Shown here: piece after piece, positions 46,067 to 58,485 of the stretch | Layout: every line of letters begins with the position of its first letter | Position numbering within the stretch: the first letter of the stretch is position 1 | Assembly (NCBI RefSeq): GCF_048128805.1 | Contig: NC_135997.1 | Span: 14,959,616-15,023,615 of the forward strand | Source of the DNA: Centroberyx gerrardi | Taxonomy: Eukaryota > Chordata > Actinopteri > Beryciformes > Berycidae | DNA: 64,000 bases | Direction of reading: 5' to 3' | Notes under the pieces: model-generated | Seen by the model: only the letters and a program-made list of their open reading frames with translations | What the model was told of the DNA's origin: nothing | The model's database searches: none | Program-made: the position numbers and the translations under genes

Positions 46067-46863
46067 ATGTGGCTGCGGGACGAGGTGTTGAAATCAATAT
46101 GGCACGCGTTCACGGCGCTGGACGTGGATCAAAGTGGAAAAGTTTCCAAATCTCAGTTAAAGGTACGATTCGGTGTTTCTTTCGATGAGAGTTTATGTAC
46201 TTTGCTTACAGGCTTATAGATGCATCGAATAACGGTTCAGACACTCAAACTGTAACTTTAGTGCACTTGAAGAGCGTTTTGTTATGTTTCTATTTGTTTT
46301 GTTTGTTGCTGATGCGACAATTGAATCCCCCTGCGGGATAAATGAAGCATCTAGCTCATCTGAGCGGGTCCGTCAGAAGAGTTGTTTTTCTGAGAGTGGT
46401 AGCACGTCCAAACTACACTCTGATATGATAAAGAGCTATTAAGCTGCATTTTAGAGATACTGTATATTGCGACCAATATGTGTGTTGCACTTGTCAAGTG
46501 GGTCAGATTCTTTCAGATTTATCCACCATTTATCCACTGAATATTATTGGACATGGTTAAATGTGCATTGTACTTTTCTTGTGTATAGCAAATACCAATG
46601 CCAGTGAATCTAAGGTAGAAAGAAACTATACTTTCTGGTGCAGTAGGCTATGTTTATGCCATAATAGCTCTCCATGAAGTCTGAGATCGACCTGCTGCAT
46701 ATAGTTTGCTCCTGGAGAAAGGGGCACAGGGAGGATGTGTGTGTAGCAGTGTGGTGTTTTGCTGTATGATAGTGTGGGCCTGGGTCGGAGTTGTTTTCCT
46801 GCTGGGACTGATGTCTATGTGCCCAGCCTGACAAAGACACAGTCTGACTCCTGCAGGGCCTTT

Positions 46864-46906
<43 letters not shown>

Positions 46907-49900
46907 GTTGCCCTCACAACACGGCACAGTAGCCAGGAAACTGTAGCTCACCACTGCTCAGTGTTGTGCTGCCTCAGCATTGTCAGCTCCAATTTGTAGC
47001 ACTTTATTTTTGTTTTCAACACAGTCTTTACCAATGTGAACTCAATCTCAGTGAGGACCTTTAGACTCTAGATGTCCCTGTCATTCATTGGTTCGTCGTC
47101 TTTACCTGCTTATTCCTCTTCAGGGTCACGGGGGGGCTGGAGCCTATCCCAGCATGCATTGGGTGGAAGGCAGGGAAACACCCGGGACAGGTTGCCAGTC
47201 CATCATAGGGCTAACACAGATAGACACACACTCACATTCATACATTCATGGTCAATTTTAGAGTCTCCAATCCACCTGACTTGCATGTCTTTGGACTGTG
47301 GGAGGAAACATGCAAACCCTAGAAAGCAGAAATCTGGGAATCGAACCCGGGTCCTTCTTGCTGTGAGGCGACAGTGCTCACCTAGGTTTTCAAATGCAAA
47401 AGATTTTATTACCTGTTATATGTGAGCGTAATTCACCCATTATTAGGCCTATACAGCTGAACTAGTAACAGTATGAAACAGTTTCAGGACAATGAGCGAA
47501 AATGAACAGAAGTAACGCTTGGCCAGTAATGCTTGAAAAGAACACTGCCATGTTTTTGCATGCATGGTAGCGTGATCTTGAACCTCACCTTTAACTTATG
47601 CTTATGAGTTCATGCTGAATGGCGCAGTGTACTGAATGTACTGAATGTACTGAATGTTGGGTTTGATGTAGATTGATATCTCTCAGTACCCACTTGGTGC
47701 CATGCCCCTTTTTTATGTGATAGCATCTCATCATTACTTCACTCAGGTACTTTCTCACAACCTGTGTACGGTGATGAAGATCCCTCATGACCCCGTGGCC
47801 TTGGAACAGCACTTCAAGGATGACGATGAAGGGCCGGTGTCCAACCAGGGCTACATGCCGTACCTCAACAGGTTCATTCTCGACAAGGTGGGCACCGGGA
47901 AACAGATTTCGTGTCACTAATATTAAACTCCTCAAATTCTATTAAACTCCTCGTCATTTTTGCCATAATGTCTCAATGTAAAGCTGAATGTTTTAATCCA
48001 GAAAATGGGGTCATTTTTGTGTTTTCGTGGGACACAGTAGGGCTGGGCGATAATTCAATATCATCGTTTATCGTCTTTCAGTGGAATCATAAGATATCAT
48101 GATTATGATATCGTGACACAATTCTGCTGTCTAAATTGATGATAACAAGCAAAGTTTATTTAAAGACTCTAAACAAATGAGGTATGAAACATTTAAAAAA
48201 ATATAATTTGAAAATTTCAATATTGTTTGACATCACACCTAACATTATCATTCGGTTCAATGGGATGAACATTCATTTGATTATTTAACATGTGATCTTG
48301 CATACATGAGCCCTATTGTAGTATATATCGATATCTAAAAACAAATCCTTATGATTATCGTGATATTGTTTTCGCCCAGCCGTAGGACAGAGCTACCACT
48401 GTCGGTGTATGGTGGTGGGAATGGGAATTGGGGAATCTTGTGTTTCTATTCTCGTCTAGATGCTGTAGTTTTAACAAGCTTACATAGAAAAGTATGTTCT
48501 TCAAAATGACAAGTGTGCAAGACAAAATCGCCTCCATCACTCACAAATTCAGCCCAACCTAACTGCTGTTTCCTCAGTCAAAGAATGTGTGACACGGAAT
48601 ATGATGACTAATCATGATCAGTGGTCTGTGCGCTAGAGGAAATGCTTTTGCTTACTGCTTTCTTGTAACCAAAGAAACAGAATTTTATTTCTATGGTTAT
48701 TGAGAGCATAACATGTGCTTATTCAAATTTGTAGCTATCAATGGAAGCGTCTTTGCATTCATGTGTGATGAAACAGGTGCAATATCTGAATCAACTCCTT
48801 CACTTAAAGGCATTCCTGTCTCTAATAGGATATTTGACCTGCACCCTAGTTGGCGTGTTGTAACACTCACATCTGTTGAAGTGTACCATGAGGCTTGCCA
48901 TCAGCTTTGTTGGCAATGAAACTAACACTGATGTCAATTAGTAAACTGCTTGAGTTTCACTATTTGTACTTGGAGGCTATTTCCTTGCCTTTCTCTCTTC
49001 GACTCTGACTTGAATTGAAATGAGGCATTTAAGAACATTAAGTTTGTACTTCACATCCTGTGGACAAAAGTGTGTGAAAGGAGACAAACGCCAGTCTCCT
49101 ATTTAGCATTTGTAAACACACTGACCTTACGGGCGCTGAGGGATCTGACTTTGGCTGAATTCTGTGTTTTTAATCACAGATACGGGATGATTTCGACGTA
49201 CTGGAGTTCAACAAGATATGCTGGACGCTATGTTACAGGAAAAATATCAGCACCGCTCATCTTCTCATCTCAACCGACGATGCCTTCAAAGTCTGGAGCA
49301 TTTTCAACTTTCTGTCAGAGGACAGGTACCCGCTCATCATCATTACTGAAGAGGTGAGAAAGATCCTCACAGCCCTATGACTTAAAACTCACTCTACATG
49401 GAAGTGGACATTCATATCTGTCCCATTCTCTGTTTGAGACAAGAATCTAATATAGAAAAGGGGAATGATTAAGACACACCTTGACCAAACAGACCTTTCT
49501 AGCTATTTTCTAGATTTTCTACGCTGGTTTGAGCTGTTATGGTGTCTGTCCTCCTCCCTTAGATTGAATACTTCTTGCGAAAGCTGATGGAGACCATGGG
49601 GAGCGGTTGGAACGAGGAGAAGTTTGCGGATTACAAGCTCCAGCTGAACATGAAGAAGAACTGCCTGACTGCCTGGGAGCTGATTGAGCTGGTGGGCATG
49701 GGTCACTTCAGCAAGGGCATGAACCGGCAGACCCTGTCCATGGGCATCACGGAGGTCTTCCAGGAGCTCATACTGGATGTGCTCAAGCAGGTGAGACGGC
49801 GCTCACTGATTGGCTTATCTGCTGTCTGTACACACATCAACTGGCATCGATTGAACTGACATTATGTCCCGCCACCTTGGTGCATGGTGTGGACTTTCAC

Positions 49901-52900
49901 ACATCTTTATGAACAAAATAACTCAAGAACATGATAGAAACTTCATACTTACACCACAGGTTCCCCCTATTGGCTTCTCAAGTGTTTTCATTTCTTTTCG
50001 CCTATGGTGACAATGAATGGGATTTTTGGATCCCATTTGCCAATCATTCTGTTCTTAAAATGGGTGAATAATGTAAGTAATGACATACGACAAAGTTATT
50101 ACATGTTGTAATGCGTTACTGGATTTTCTAAACATATTTTGCTAACCACCATGGGGCAGATGTTGCATTACTTCACAAAGCAAATGAAATATGGCTAGCA
50201 ATTTTTTTTTTTCATTGCAGCTTCAAAACCCATCAGAATCTACCTGAACAAATAAAGAAACACATAGTCAAGTCAGGTCATACTTTATTTGTATAGCACA
50301 TTTCATTCACAGGATGGAAACCCTTATTTGGGCTGAAAAATTATGGCACGCTTGAGAAGACAATAGAAGAGATGATCTGATTCGATTTTGGAGCACCTTG
50401 CTGCTACATTTGCATATTAACGAGGAAAACCTGATTTTCTTGAAACTACCGTAACTCCTTAATGTTTTAAGATGTGTAGTTCATATTAATACCACCCATG
50501 TATTATGTGAAGACAAGTATGTTGACATAGAGATATTTGCTAATTAATGCATTAATCAGCTTAATTAATGACCTCATTATCATAACTGGCTATGTTTAAT
50601 ATATCATGGTGATTATGGCGGGACATTAGGCAGCTCAAGTGCCTCTTGTTTTACTTTCACTCTGTATCCTGAAGGGCTACATGATGAAAAAGGGCCACAA
50701 AAGGAAAAACTGGACAGAGCGCTGGTTTGTGCTCCGACCAAACTCGATGTCTTACTATGTGTGTGAGGACCTCACAGACAAGAAGGGAGAAATTGTTCTG
50801 GACCGCAACTGCTGTGTGGAGGTAAAACTCTATCAGTATAGTTTGGGTGATGTAATGTAATGTCAGAATCTATTGTTGTCTAAATGTTGAAATAAGGAAG
50901 ATGCAATGTATTTTTAAAAAAGTATAGTTGCATAATTTTTGTCATTATTGACCAATCATTTGTCACAAGCTCCCTCATGTTTCCAAATGATGAAAGCTGA
51001 AATTTCCTGAATGATTTCATTTAGCTCAGAAACTATCAGTACAACCTAAACTGCAGCGACTGTTGGAATTTTTTATAAACCCACATATTTTTACAATATG
51101 GTTGAGAGTACCACTACATGTTAATCTCTCCTGCAGTCTCTCCCAGATAAGGAAGGGAAGAAATGCCTGTTCATCATCAAGTGCCCTGACAAAAGCTATG
51201 AGATCAGTGCCTCGGATAAAAAGAAGAAACAGGAATGGATCCAAGGTAGTGACCAGTCTTTTTAACCACCGCTCTGTAACTAACTCACGGGTTTGTCACA
51301 GTTTTTACCGACTCACCAGTGAATCTCCTGTATAATCAGGATGTTGTGTAGATCAATCAGCCAAAGTTACTGTATACCAGAGCAGTGACTTCGCTCTGCC
51401 TCCATCCCCTGGCAGCTATCCAGACGTGCATCCAGCTGCTGAGGCTGGGGCTGCCATCTCCTCACCGCGAGGCCCGGCTGAGGCGCAGGGAGCTGCGGCA
51501 GAGGCAGCAGGTGGAGCAGGAGGAGCTGGAGGAGAGGATGAAGCAGCTGCAGACGGCCAACGAGAGCAAACAGAGACAGCTGGAGGCCATGAAGAAGGTA
51601 CTCTTCTCCGCTAAACTCCGCTACACCTAGAAACTGACATTTAGAAGGAGGCTTTCAGACAGTTTTTGCTCCAGTATCCATTTGCAAAACTGAAATGTTG
51701 TATATACTGTAGGAATCCATTCACAACTCACGCTGCCTTCAGTGAACATTTCTGTCTCAAACATGTGGTATTGAGCAATGATGATTCTATTATAGGGGGC
51801 CGTTTTCTCCTATTAGTCCCTGCCTGATTTTCTACCACTTTTTCTCTGTTCACCTAGATTAGTTCCATGATATCACTGTTTACTAAAAACAACAAGCCCA
51901 GAGTTAACATTTTGACTCGCGCAAATGATGCAGTGCTCCCTTTGGGCCAATCAGTGACATTAAATAAAACTCTCATTTTGTGGGAGACACCTTTTTTTCT
52001 GTAAACATTTCTTGTAAATATACTATATAATGAAGCTCATATAGGTCTTTATGAGAAATGTGATGATGGTGAATAGCATTGTCATTGTGCGTAAGAATTC
52101 AAGATGGTACCTCAAAAAAGGCAGGAAATATGTTAAATGTGCTATATTGTAAGCACAAATATTGTGATATACTGTACGTATATGTTAGGCCAGTCAATGT
52201 AATTTTAAATGCAGGATCTCAGTGACGAGTCATTTCATTAAAGTTGGCCTAATAGTTTAAATATGATGACATATGACTAACAACCACATCACAGACGACC
52301 CCCATCATATACAAAGCTACATGTACAGCAGCATTGAATCTTACAGGAATGGAATGATAGCAGATTTCTTTTCATTTTGCTATAGACATTTTATAGGATT
52401 TAAATATAATACAAATACGGATTGTATTGTATGAATAATGATGGATTGTCTGAAGTGAGGACTTAGCCTGGACCCTATAATAGATGTGGCTCATGTTGTG
52501 TCTCTGAACACACATGCTAGATAAGGCATGTATGTGTGACCATTCAACACAACAGGCTTAGTGTATGCTGCAGTGCCTCTACTGACTATTTTCAAGTTTA
52601 CTAGACACAATGAAAGGTCAGAGCTTACCCACACTGCCTCTTTTCCTGCCTATGGAAAAATCCCCTCCATCTCTTTCCTGCCCTCCTAGTTCTTTCTTCT
52701 TCTTCTAATAGAAGTTGCGTTTGAATATTAAATATTTTATAGATGTGGGTTTAAAGATTTTACTCTGTGTGTATGTGGACAGTGACACATTGTTTGATAT
52801 TTTAGCTCCAGACTCGTTTGACTGTTAATGTCAAATACACAATAACTACGAAGTTATAGTGCAGACTGACACCTTTCATTTGCAGATATTTGCAGCCATA

Positions 52901-55900
52901 ATGGATGAACTGCTGATTAACTAAATATGTTTCTGTTCATGGTCCCCCCATTTCAGGGTTCTTACATGTTTTGGACAGATTAGGATTATATTTGAAAATA
53001 AATCTTACTGTGCAGTGACTTCTAGAGGTCTGCAGTCCATAACCGTCACCAGAGCGTTGATATGTTAATGTCAGATTTCAATGTATTTCTATGACAGCCA
53101 GCTCTAAATGTCTTTGAGGCAGTATGCAGTACTTGGTCTTCTAAATGAATATGACTGATCAAGGGTCTGAGTTATCAATCAGCCTTGAATCATCATCCTT
53201 ACAAATAGACATGAATAACCTAAATGGCTGTTTCTCCCTACTATTCTCCCTATTTTATTGTTATTTTAGATCACAAGTAATAACAACAGATATCCAAACC
53301 ATCAGACAATGTGCTGCTGTCCAAAGTGTTATGGAGCTCATCTGCATTGCTTACTGCTTACATTGCTGTAATAGTATTACAATGTTTATATAGTGTTACT
53401 CCATTACCAGTCAGAAACATCACATTTTTTGGGGGGTTATGGGTTTTTGTTGTCTTTTATTTTCAGTTTATCTGGTCTGACCCTTGTGTAACTAGTGCTA
53501 AACTGGTACAAAATGACATTCTGTACTGAGTGCCTAATTGATAATAAAATAATGCTTTTATTAGTAAGTTTAAACGTTTCATTTTGGTGTAATTAACTGT
53601 GGGAAAAGTAGCATGATACAGCAGTACATAAGAAAAGGGAAGCAAAAGCTGCCATGCAAACGATGTGTTGTAGGGAACACCTGCGTCAAATAGAAGGCAA
53701 AGGGTTTGAACACGAGTGCTGCAGAGCTGCTGTGGTGATTTACATTAGCGTCTTGAAGAACTCTCACTTCTGCTTTTACCCTGCCAGATGGATTTCTTCA
53801 TATTTTTATATACTAGGCAAGTCCTGTCTACGTGGAGAATGAAGTTTTCTTATTGTGGAATCTAATCTACCATTGTGAATATTTGCATCTGTTGCCTGAT
53901 GCGTGTTTGTGTTGTTGAACTAGAGCATTTAAAAGCAAAAAATGTGTTCTTAATTGTTATTTATTTTAAAAATTTCTCAATCTATTGACCTGGAAGTACA
54001 TGCTGTAGTAAATTGCTGTTCTATACTCCTGATAAACCTAACTGAAGGACATGTTTTAACACAAATTCTTCCTTAAAAAAGCCAGAGAAAAAGTTTCTTT
54101 ATACAGTCTCGTCAGTCTTTAAGGGATTTCCCCTTGTAGCCTAAGGTAGCCTCCGGTCAACAAAGAAGTAACAGCTCTTGGCTCTTTCCTTCTTTGTGCC
54201 TCACAGGAAGTGGAAGAGACAGCGGCCAAAGCCGCAATGGAGGAGCGTAGGAGGAAGCAGACTCAGACAGACCTGCAAGATCGCTACAGATTGGACCTAG
54301 AGAGAGAGAAAATGGTAACCGCGCTGCCCGAGTCTGCCTTTCACATTCTGCATCGACAGCTCCTCTTCTGATCCTGCTGATGTGGGATAATAAATGATAC
54401 ATTACACATGTGGGGGACACACACTCGTGTTAGATGTTCAGAAACAAAACAAATAGCCCGGTAAACGCAGGATAACTTTCTGCATACATCTTCTGATTAA
54501 GTTTCTATCATCCATCTCACCCCTTGAATACATAATGTGTGGCACCACCCTTCCAGGAAACATACACTCGAAATAATTTTAATGTCACGGCTCATGGAGT
54601 CCCATGATGATGAGTCATCTTTTTGTCTGAGATGCACTAACAGTCGTAATATTCACTGTCTCACTATAATTGCAGTGAAAGCAAGTCTTTCCACTTCAGA
54701 TTCATCTCAGATAAGATAAAGATAAGATCAACTTAATTCACCGCTGAGGGGAAATTGCGTCATTGCGGCTACAAAGAATAGGATGTAGATAAAGCCGAAG
54801 TAAATGCCACATATTAAACATTAAAGACACAGTGTCCTCATCATGCTAAACAGAGCTTCTATTGGCTAGAAAGAATTCCTGCTGTGTTGACTATTGACAG
54901 ATTTACAGATATTTCTTGTATACAGATTTACAAACTTACAGTTCAGTTCAAGCGCCTATATGCAGGGTATAAAAATGTGCATCATTGGCTGTCCACATTA
55001 TCATTGTCAAGTGTGTGTGTGTGTGTGTGTGTCCACTCCCTCAGGTGCGTCAGCAGATGGAGGAGCAGGTGGCCCAAAAGTCCAGTGAACTGGAGCAGTA
55101 CCTGCAGCGCGTCCGGGAGCTGGAGGACATGTACCACCGTCTGGAGGAGGCCTTAGACGATGAGAGGCAGGCCAAGCAGGACGAGGAGGCCATGCGCAAG
55201 CTGCAGGCCAGGTCAGACATACACACACACACACACACACAGATAGAGTACACAGTATGTGGATGAATATGCCCAGATAAGCCTATGCATGGGCGTCACG
55301 GCAGCTCAGTGGTTAGGATTGTCGCCCTACAGCTCTATTTACAGCTTATGGTTTAGTCCAGCACCCCAGGGCCCTGACTCCATATGAACAGGAATAAGCG
55401 GGTAAAGAAAATGAATGAATGAAGGAAATTTTAAGCGTTCCCATCATGCAGTATGTTCTTATATGTGAGTCATTTAGGCATATGCACATCTTCATAGGTG
55501 CTGGGTTGAAAAGAAGTCTGCATAAATGAAGTGTAGAACGCGCTCACTACGCTCTATTAATGAACGCTTTATTAATGAAAAGACAACATTTCAGAGACCC
55601 CATGAAGACCCTTAATGGTTTGAAATGTTGTCCTTTAATTAATAAAAGTGATTTTGGAGCATAGCGTGTGGGTGCTACTCTTCATTTTTGTTCTCAACTG
55701 CACCATAGGTTTTTATGTACATATGTGTGTCTGTGTCTGTGTCCGCCCCTTACAGGCTGCTGGAGGAGGAGGCAGCGAAGCGGGCCGAGCTGGAGCACAT
55801 CCACCTGCAGCAGCAGAGGGCGATCTCTCAGACTCAGGCCGAGAAGAAGGAGCTGGAGGCCGAGCAGCTGGCCAAGGAGAAAGCCCTGCAGGCGGCCATG

Positions 55901-57325
55901 CTTCAGCTGGAGGGCCTGGAGAGGGAGAGGCAGGGGGCGCTGGAGCAGTACGAGGTCAGGGAACACAAACATGTCGAGGGAACAAAATAGCCAAGATCAT
56001 ATCCAGTGGTCACACTTTATTTGGATGGTCCGATGCTGGTACTCAACTTACTATCAAGTGACTATAATGTGTCACTCAACAGTCGACTGAGTTTCATGTG
56101 ATACTTACACTAGTGTGGAAAGCTGTCTATAGATATTCAATGTCTAGGTACCATAGCTTACGTGCACCTCTTCAAAAATGTAACTGTGTGTAGGGCGACG
56201 CAAGAACTGTGATTGACCCACTTCGTATTTTCTCCTACCTGTATCCGATTGATGTCCGCTGATAATGAAGACAGCGGAGAACATCGAAGAGAGACGAGCT
56301 GAGGAGGGCTGCAAATATATTCACTTGTAGGACACGTCATCTCCAAACTATAAAGACTACCAGATGTCACTGAATTCGTGCACAATCACCCACGCAGAAC
56401 CATAAATTCTCGCACCGCCGTAGACACCTAGGCCGTTTCTACGGCAGCAATTCGACGCAGAAGTATAATTTACCCTTTAGGGTTGGGGTTAATGTTAGAA
56501 GTGGGATCAGGTTAGGGTAGGGTCAAGATTAGGCTAAGGTCAATGTTAGGGTTACATAGTCTGTGCAGATGCACCAAATAGGCAAGTGACACTTTATTGA
56601 ACATCTAGTTTTTGTCACCTGATAGTTTTAACATTGGACTATCCAAATAAAGTGTTATCTATCTAAAAGTTGTTTACTGGATTTTACCAATCTGAAACCC
56701 TGACATGAGAGGTTAATGTTGTCTGGCAATCTACCCCTTAAATGGAGCCTCTCTCTCAGTGTCTGAAGAGTAATAACAGCCATTATACATGGAAGCCACT
56801 TCTGCTTCATGTAGTCTTTACTTCATATAGTGACATTATTATTTGCAGCTGCGTCTAATTGTGGCTTCCTGTTTTCATTTAGCTGAAGACGATGTTCACT
56901 CATCATATATTAGTTAACAACTACTCTGACCTATGTAAAACTACATATGCATTATGTTTGACATTTTCTGTATTTTGCTGATGCTTTCATCCAGAGGACT
57001 TTCAATTAGTGCAACAGTAGAATTAGCTGAAAATCATGTCCCACCGGTATTACAGTCAGCCAGTAATGAGGAGTACAAGAGTCAAAACAATAATGCAGTC
57101 AGAATAAAATATTAATGTATTCTCAGTAATGGAGAAGTGCTAAGTAAGCCAAGTAGAGACAGTAAGCAGAACCCGTCTCGACTGTCTCAACTGGTTTGAC
57201 GCCATCATCACCACCGACAGCTCATACTGTCCTTATGTGAATGACTCAAAGCCCTTACACTCATTTATCTGTCTGTCTGCACTCCGCTGACATCTGTTGG
57301 GTGTTTATACAGTATGACACTAACT

Positions 57326-57387
<62 letters not shown>

Positions 57388-58016
57388 TATAGGTGGTGAC
57401 AAAGAAACTTGAGCGGGCATCTAACAAGACTAAGACTTGGAAAGACAAGGTGGCCAAACACGAGGGACTGGTGCGTCTCATCCAGCCAGGTAAGGATTGT
57501 CGATGAGTGTGTGTGTGTATGTGTGTGTGTGTGTCCAGAAAGATTTAAACAATAAGCTACGATAGGCTGCGCTTTACAGTGATTTCGGAACTGCTAAGCA
57601 TGACGTGAGGGGTGTATTGCTTTTATACAACGGCGGTAACGCACCATTGTATTGGCCAACCCTGTACTTCATACTGCCTCAGAGTAATTTAGAGCTAAAG
57701 CACATGCAAAGTCTGCACTTCAAGCCCAGAATCATTGTCGTTTCACATCTGCAGTCCTAAGAATATGGAGCCAAAACATCAAATAATGTGCTGCTTTCCA
57801 AATACTTAGGGAGCCTCTTATAAATGATGTATGTGTGTGTGTGTGTAAGTAAGGTAAAAGGTTTCCCTCCCTTCTCTCGTCACTGGGTCTGCTGTAGGCC
57901 ATAAGGGACCTCAGAGGATCACTAACTGGGGTCCGGCCTCATTCACTGACGCCGAGCTGGAATTGAGGAAGAAGTCCTGGCAGGAGAGGAAGAACCAGGG
58001 GGCTCAGGCTCAGTAA
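46067..58016 (+). CDS. swap70: Switch-associated protein 70 (SWAP-70)
   Basis: Twelve coding exons: 46067-46162, 47747-47887, 49180-49353, 49563-49790, 50675-50821, 51137-51245, 51416-51597, 54207-54314, 55045-55211, 55756-55954, 57393-57489, 57898-58016. Phases join to 588 aa (human 585). SWAP-70 binds PIP3 through its PH domain, activates or scaffolds Rac signalling, binds F-actin and acts in membrane ruffling, cell migration and B cells. The N-terminus ([20 protein letters not shown]) holds an EF-hand-like loop whose last position is Gln, not Glu, so calcium binding is doubtful. The PH domain covers about residues 214-300 ([16 protein letters not shown] basic patch, exons 5-6). A long coiled coil (about 315-530) includes [20 protein letters not shown], and the C-terminal actin-binding tail has [20 protein letters not shown]. 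Teleosts may have two copies; which paralogue this is cannot be told. Several introns carry GT or CT runs near their acceptors. Confidence 0.97.
46866..46903. repeat. (CA)n microsatellite, swap70 intron 1
   Basis: About 19 CA units are visible directly. Confidence 0.95.
47083..47383 (+). repeat. Abundant teleost interspersed repeat, swap70 intron 1
   Basis: Contains the phrases 'gggctggagcctatcccagc', 'catgtctttggactgtggga', 'aatcgaacccgggtcc' and 'cttgctgtgaggcgacagtg', which together mark a very common fish repeat. A short related piece lies at 55291-55424. The family name is not asserted. Confidence 0.75.
48038..48384 (+). mobile_element. hAT-type MITE in swap70 intron 2
   Basis: A 347-bp element begins TAGGGCTGGGCGATAATTC and ends with the complement of TACGGCTGGGCGAAAAC. 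Flanking 8-mers GGACACAG (48030-48037) and GGACAGAG (48385-48392) differ by one base, consistent with a hAT target duplication. Its interior is AT-rich without a real open frame. Confidence 0.82.
49921..50642 (-). repeat. Interspersed repeat, inverted copy in swap70 intron 4
   Basis: Blocks 50642-50363 and 49971-49921 read on the minus strand match 44192-44470 and 44935-44989. Between them, near 50275-50305, is 'actttatttgtatagcac', the tail of another common fish repeat. The copy ends only about 30 bp before swap70 exon 5. Confidence 0.75.
51598..54206 (+). other. swap70: swap70 intron 7
   Basis: A 2.6-kb AT-rich intron. I see no exon, RNA gene or clear transposon end in it on either strand. 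Confidence 0.6.
54706..54780. repeat. Short fish retroelement tail fragment, swap70 intron 8
   Basis: 'gataagataaagataagatc' followed by 'gaggggaaattgcgtcattg' resembles the 3' tail of a common teleost LINE or SINE. A related phrase ('gaatccccctgcgggataaa') occurs near 46322 in intron 1. Confidence 0.45.
55011..55032. repeat. (GT)n microsatellite beside the swap70 exon 9 acceptor
   Basis: Eleven GT units end 12 bp before the AG of the exon 9 acceptor. A matching (AC)n run (55221-55241) begins 9 bp after the exon 9 end. Confidence 0.9.
55291..55424 (+). repeat. Teleost interspersed repeat fragment, swap70 intron 9
   Basis: Starts 'gggcgtcacggcagctcagt', continues 'ttgtcgccctacag', and ends 'aataagcgggtaaagaaaat' plus a short GAAT run. 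Same broad family as 47083-47383. Confidence 0.6.
55568..55646. repeat. 26-bp inverted repeat, swap70 intron 9
   Basis: Arms 55568-55593 and 55621-55646 are reverse complements with two mismatches. The centre contains 'ccatgaagacccttaatgg', resembling a common retroelement terminal sequence ('gatgaagacc...gaaatgttgtc'). Confidence 0.6.
56012..56656. mobile_element. Composite DNA-transposon remnant, swap70 intron 10
   Basis: The ends are inverted repeats of about 24 bp: ACACTTTATTTGGATGGTCC on the left and its diverged complement (ACACTTTATTTGGATAGTCC) at 56632-56656. Inside, 'aattcgacgcagaagtataa' (56449-56468) resembles a PIF/Harbinger-type end, suggesting a nested insertion. Degenerate TTAGGG-like repeats fill 56476-56553. 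Class assignments are tentative. Confidence 0.65.
57328..57381. repeat. (CT)n microsatellite forming the swap70 exon 11 polypyrimidine tract
   Basis: About 27 CT units end 11 bp before the AG preceding exon 11 (57393). The tract therefore serves as, or directly extends, the polypyrimidine tract of the acceptor. Confidence 0.95.
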
Positions 58017-58485
58017 ACACCGAGCATGTTGGACGGACCACATACTGATGTTGTAGCGTCACAAGGCTCTTACCGTAATGATGACGAGCCACAAATTAAC
58101 TCTTGAGTCCATGCTTTCACATTCTGAGACTGAAGCGGTGAGATAAAAGGTCTTCTGAGCCACATGATAGATGTGTGTGTATATACCCAGTGGGAAATTA
58201 GCAAGAGAATTATGTTTGATGCTGTGTGTTGTTGTATTAACAGATTTTATAACTGAATTTTTTTTAACTGCATTTTATCAATTTCCTCTATAACTAACGT
58301 TCATATTCATATTCAAGTTTTTTTTAATTTTGTTAATTCGAATTTTTTTATAGGCAGATTTAAAATTGTAATGTTCATGCCGTCCATTCTAATTGTATGT
58401 GCTGAGTATATTCAGTGTGTTGCTTTGAGGTAGTTTTGTGTTTTGACATTCTACTTGTATTGAATAAACTGAGTAAACCTGCTGT
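58017..58485 (+). other. swap70: swap70 3' UTR
   Basis: AT-rich sequence between the swap70 TAA and the first good polyadenylation signal. No other feature was seen. Confidence 0.75.
58463..58468 (+). terminator. swap70: swap70 polyadenylation signal AATAAA
   Basis: A canonical AATAAA lies 447 bp after the stop codon, followed by a T/G-rich stretch (58485-58515), as expected for 3' end formation. Confidence 0.7.

Noticed and set aside
45861-46113. His/Thr/Arg-repeat open frames on the minus strand
   Set aside because: Produced by translation of the GT/GC microsatellite.
46610-46954. 114-codon minus-strand frame with Cys-Val repeats
   Set aside because: Translation of the (CA)n microsatellite at 46866-46903; no domain.
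55648-56090. Two overlapping 137-140 codon plus-strand frames
   Set aside because: They are out-of-frame readings of swap70 exon 10 (55756-55954); the true frame gives the conserved coiled coil.
57328-57381. Regular repeat that could be mistaken for a CRISPR array
   Set aside because: Pure CT dinucleotide run with no spacers, in a vertebrate intron.
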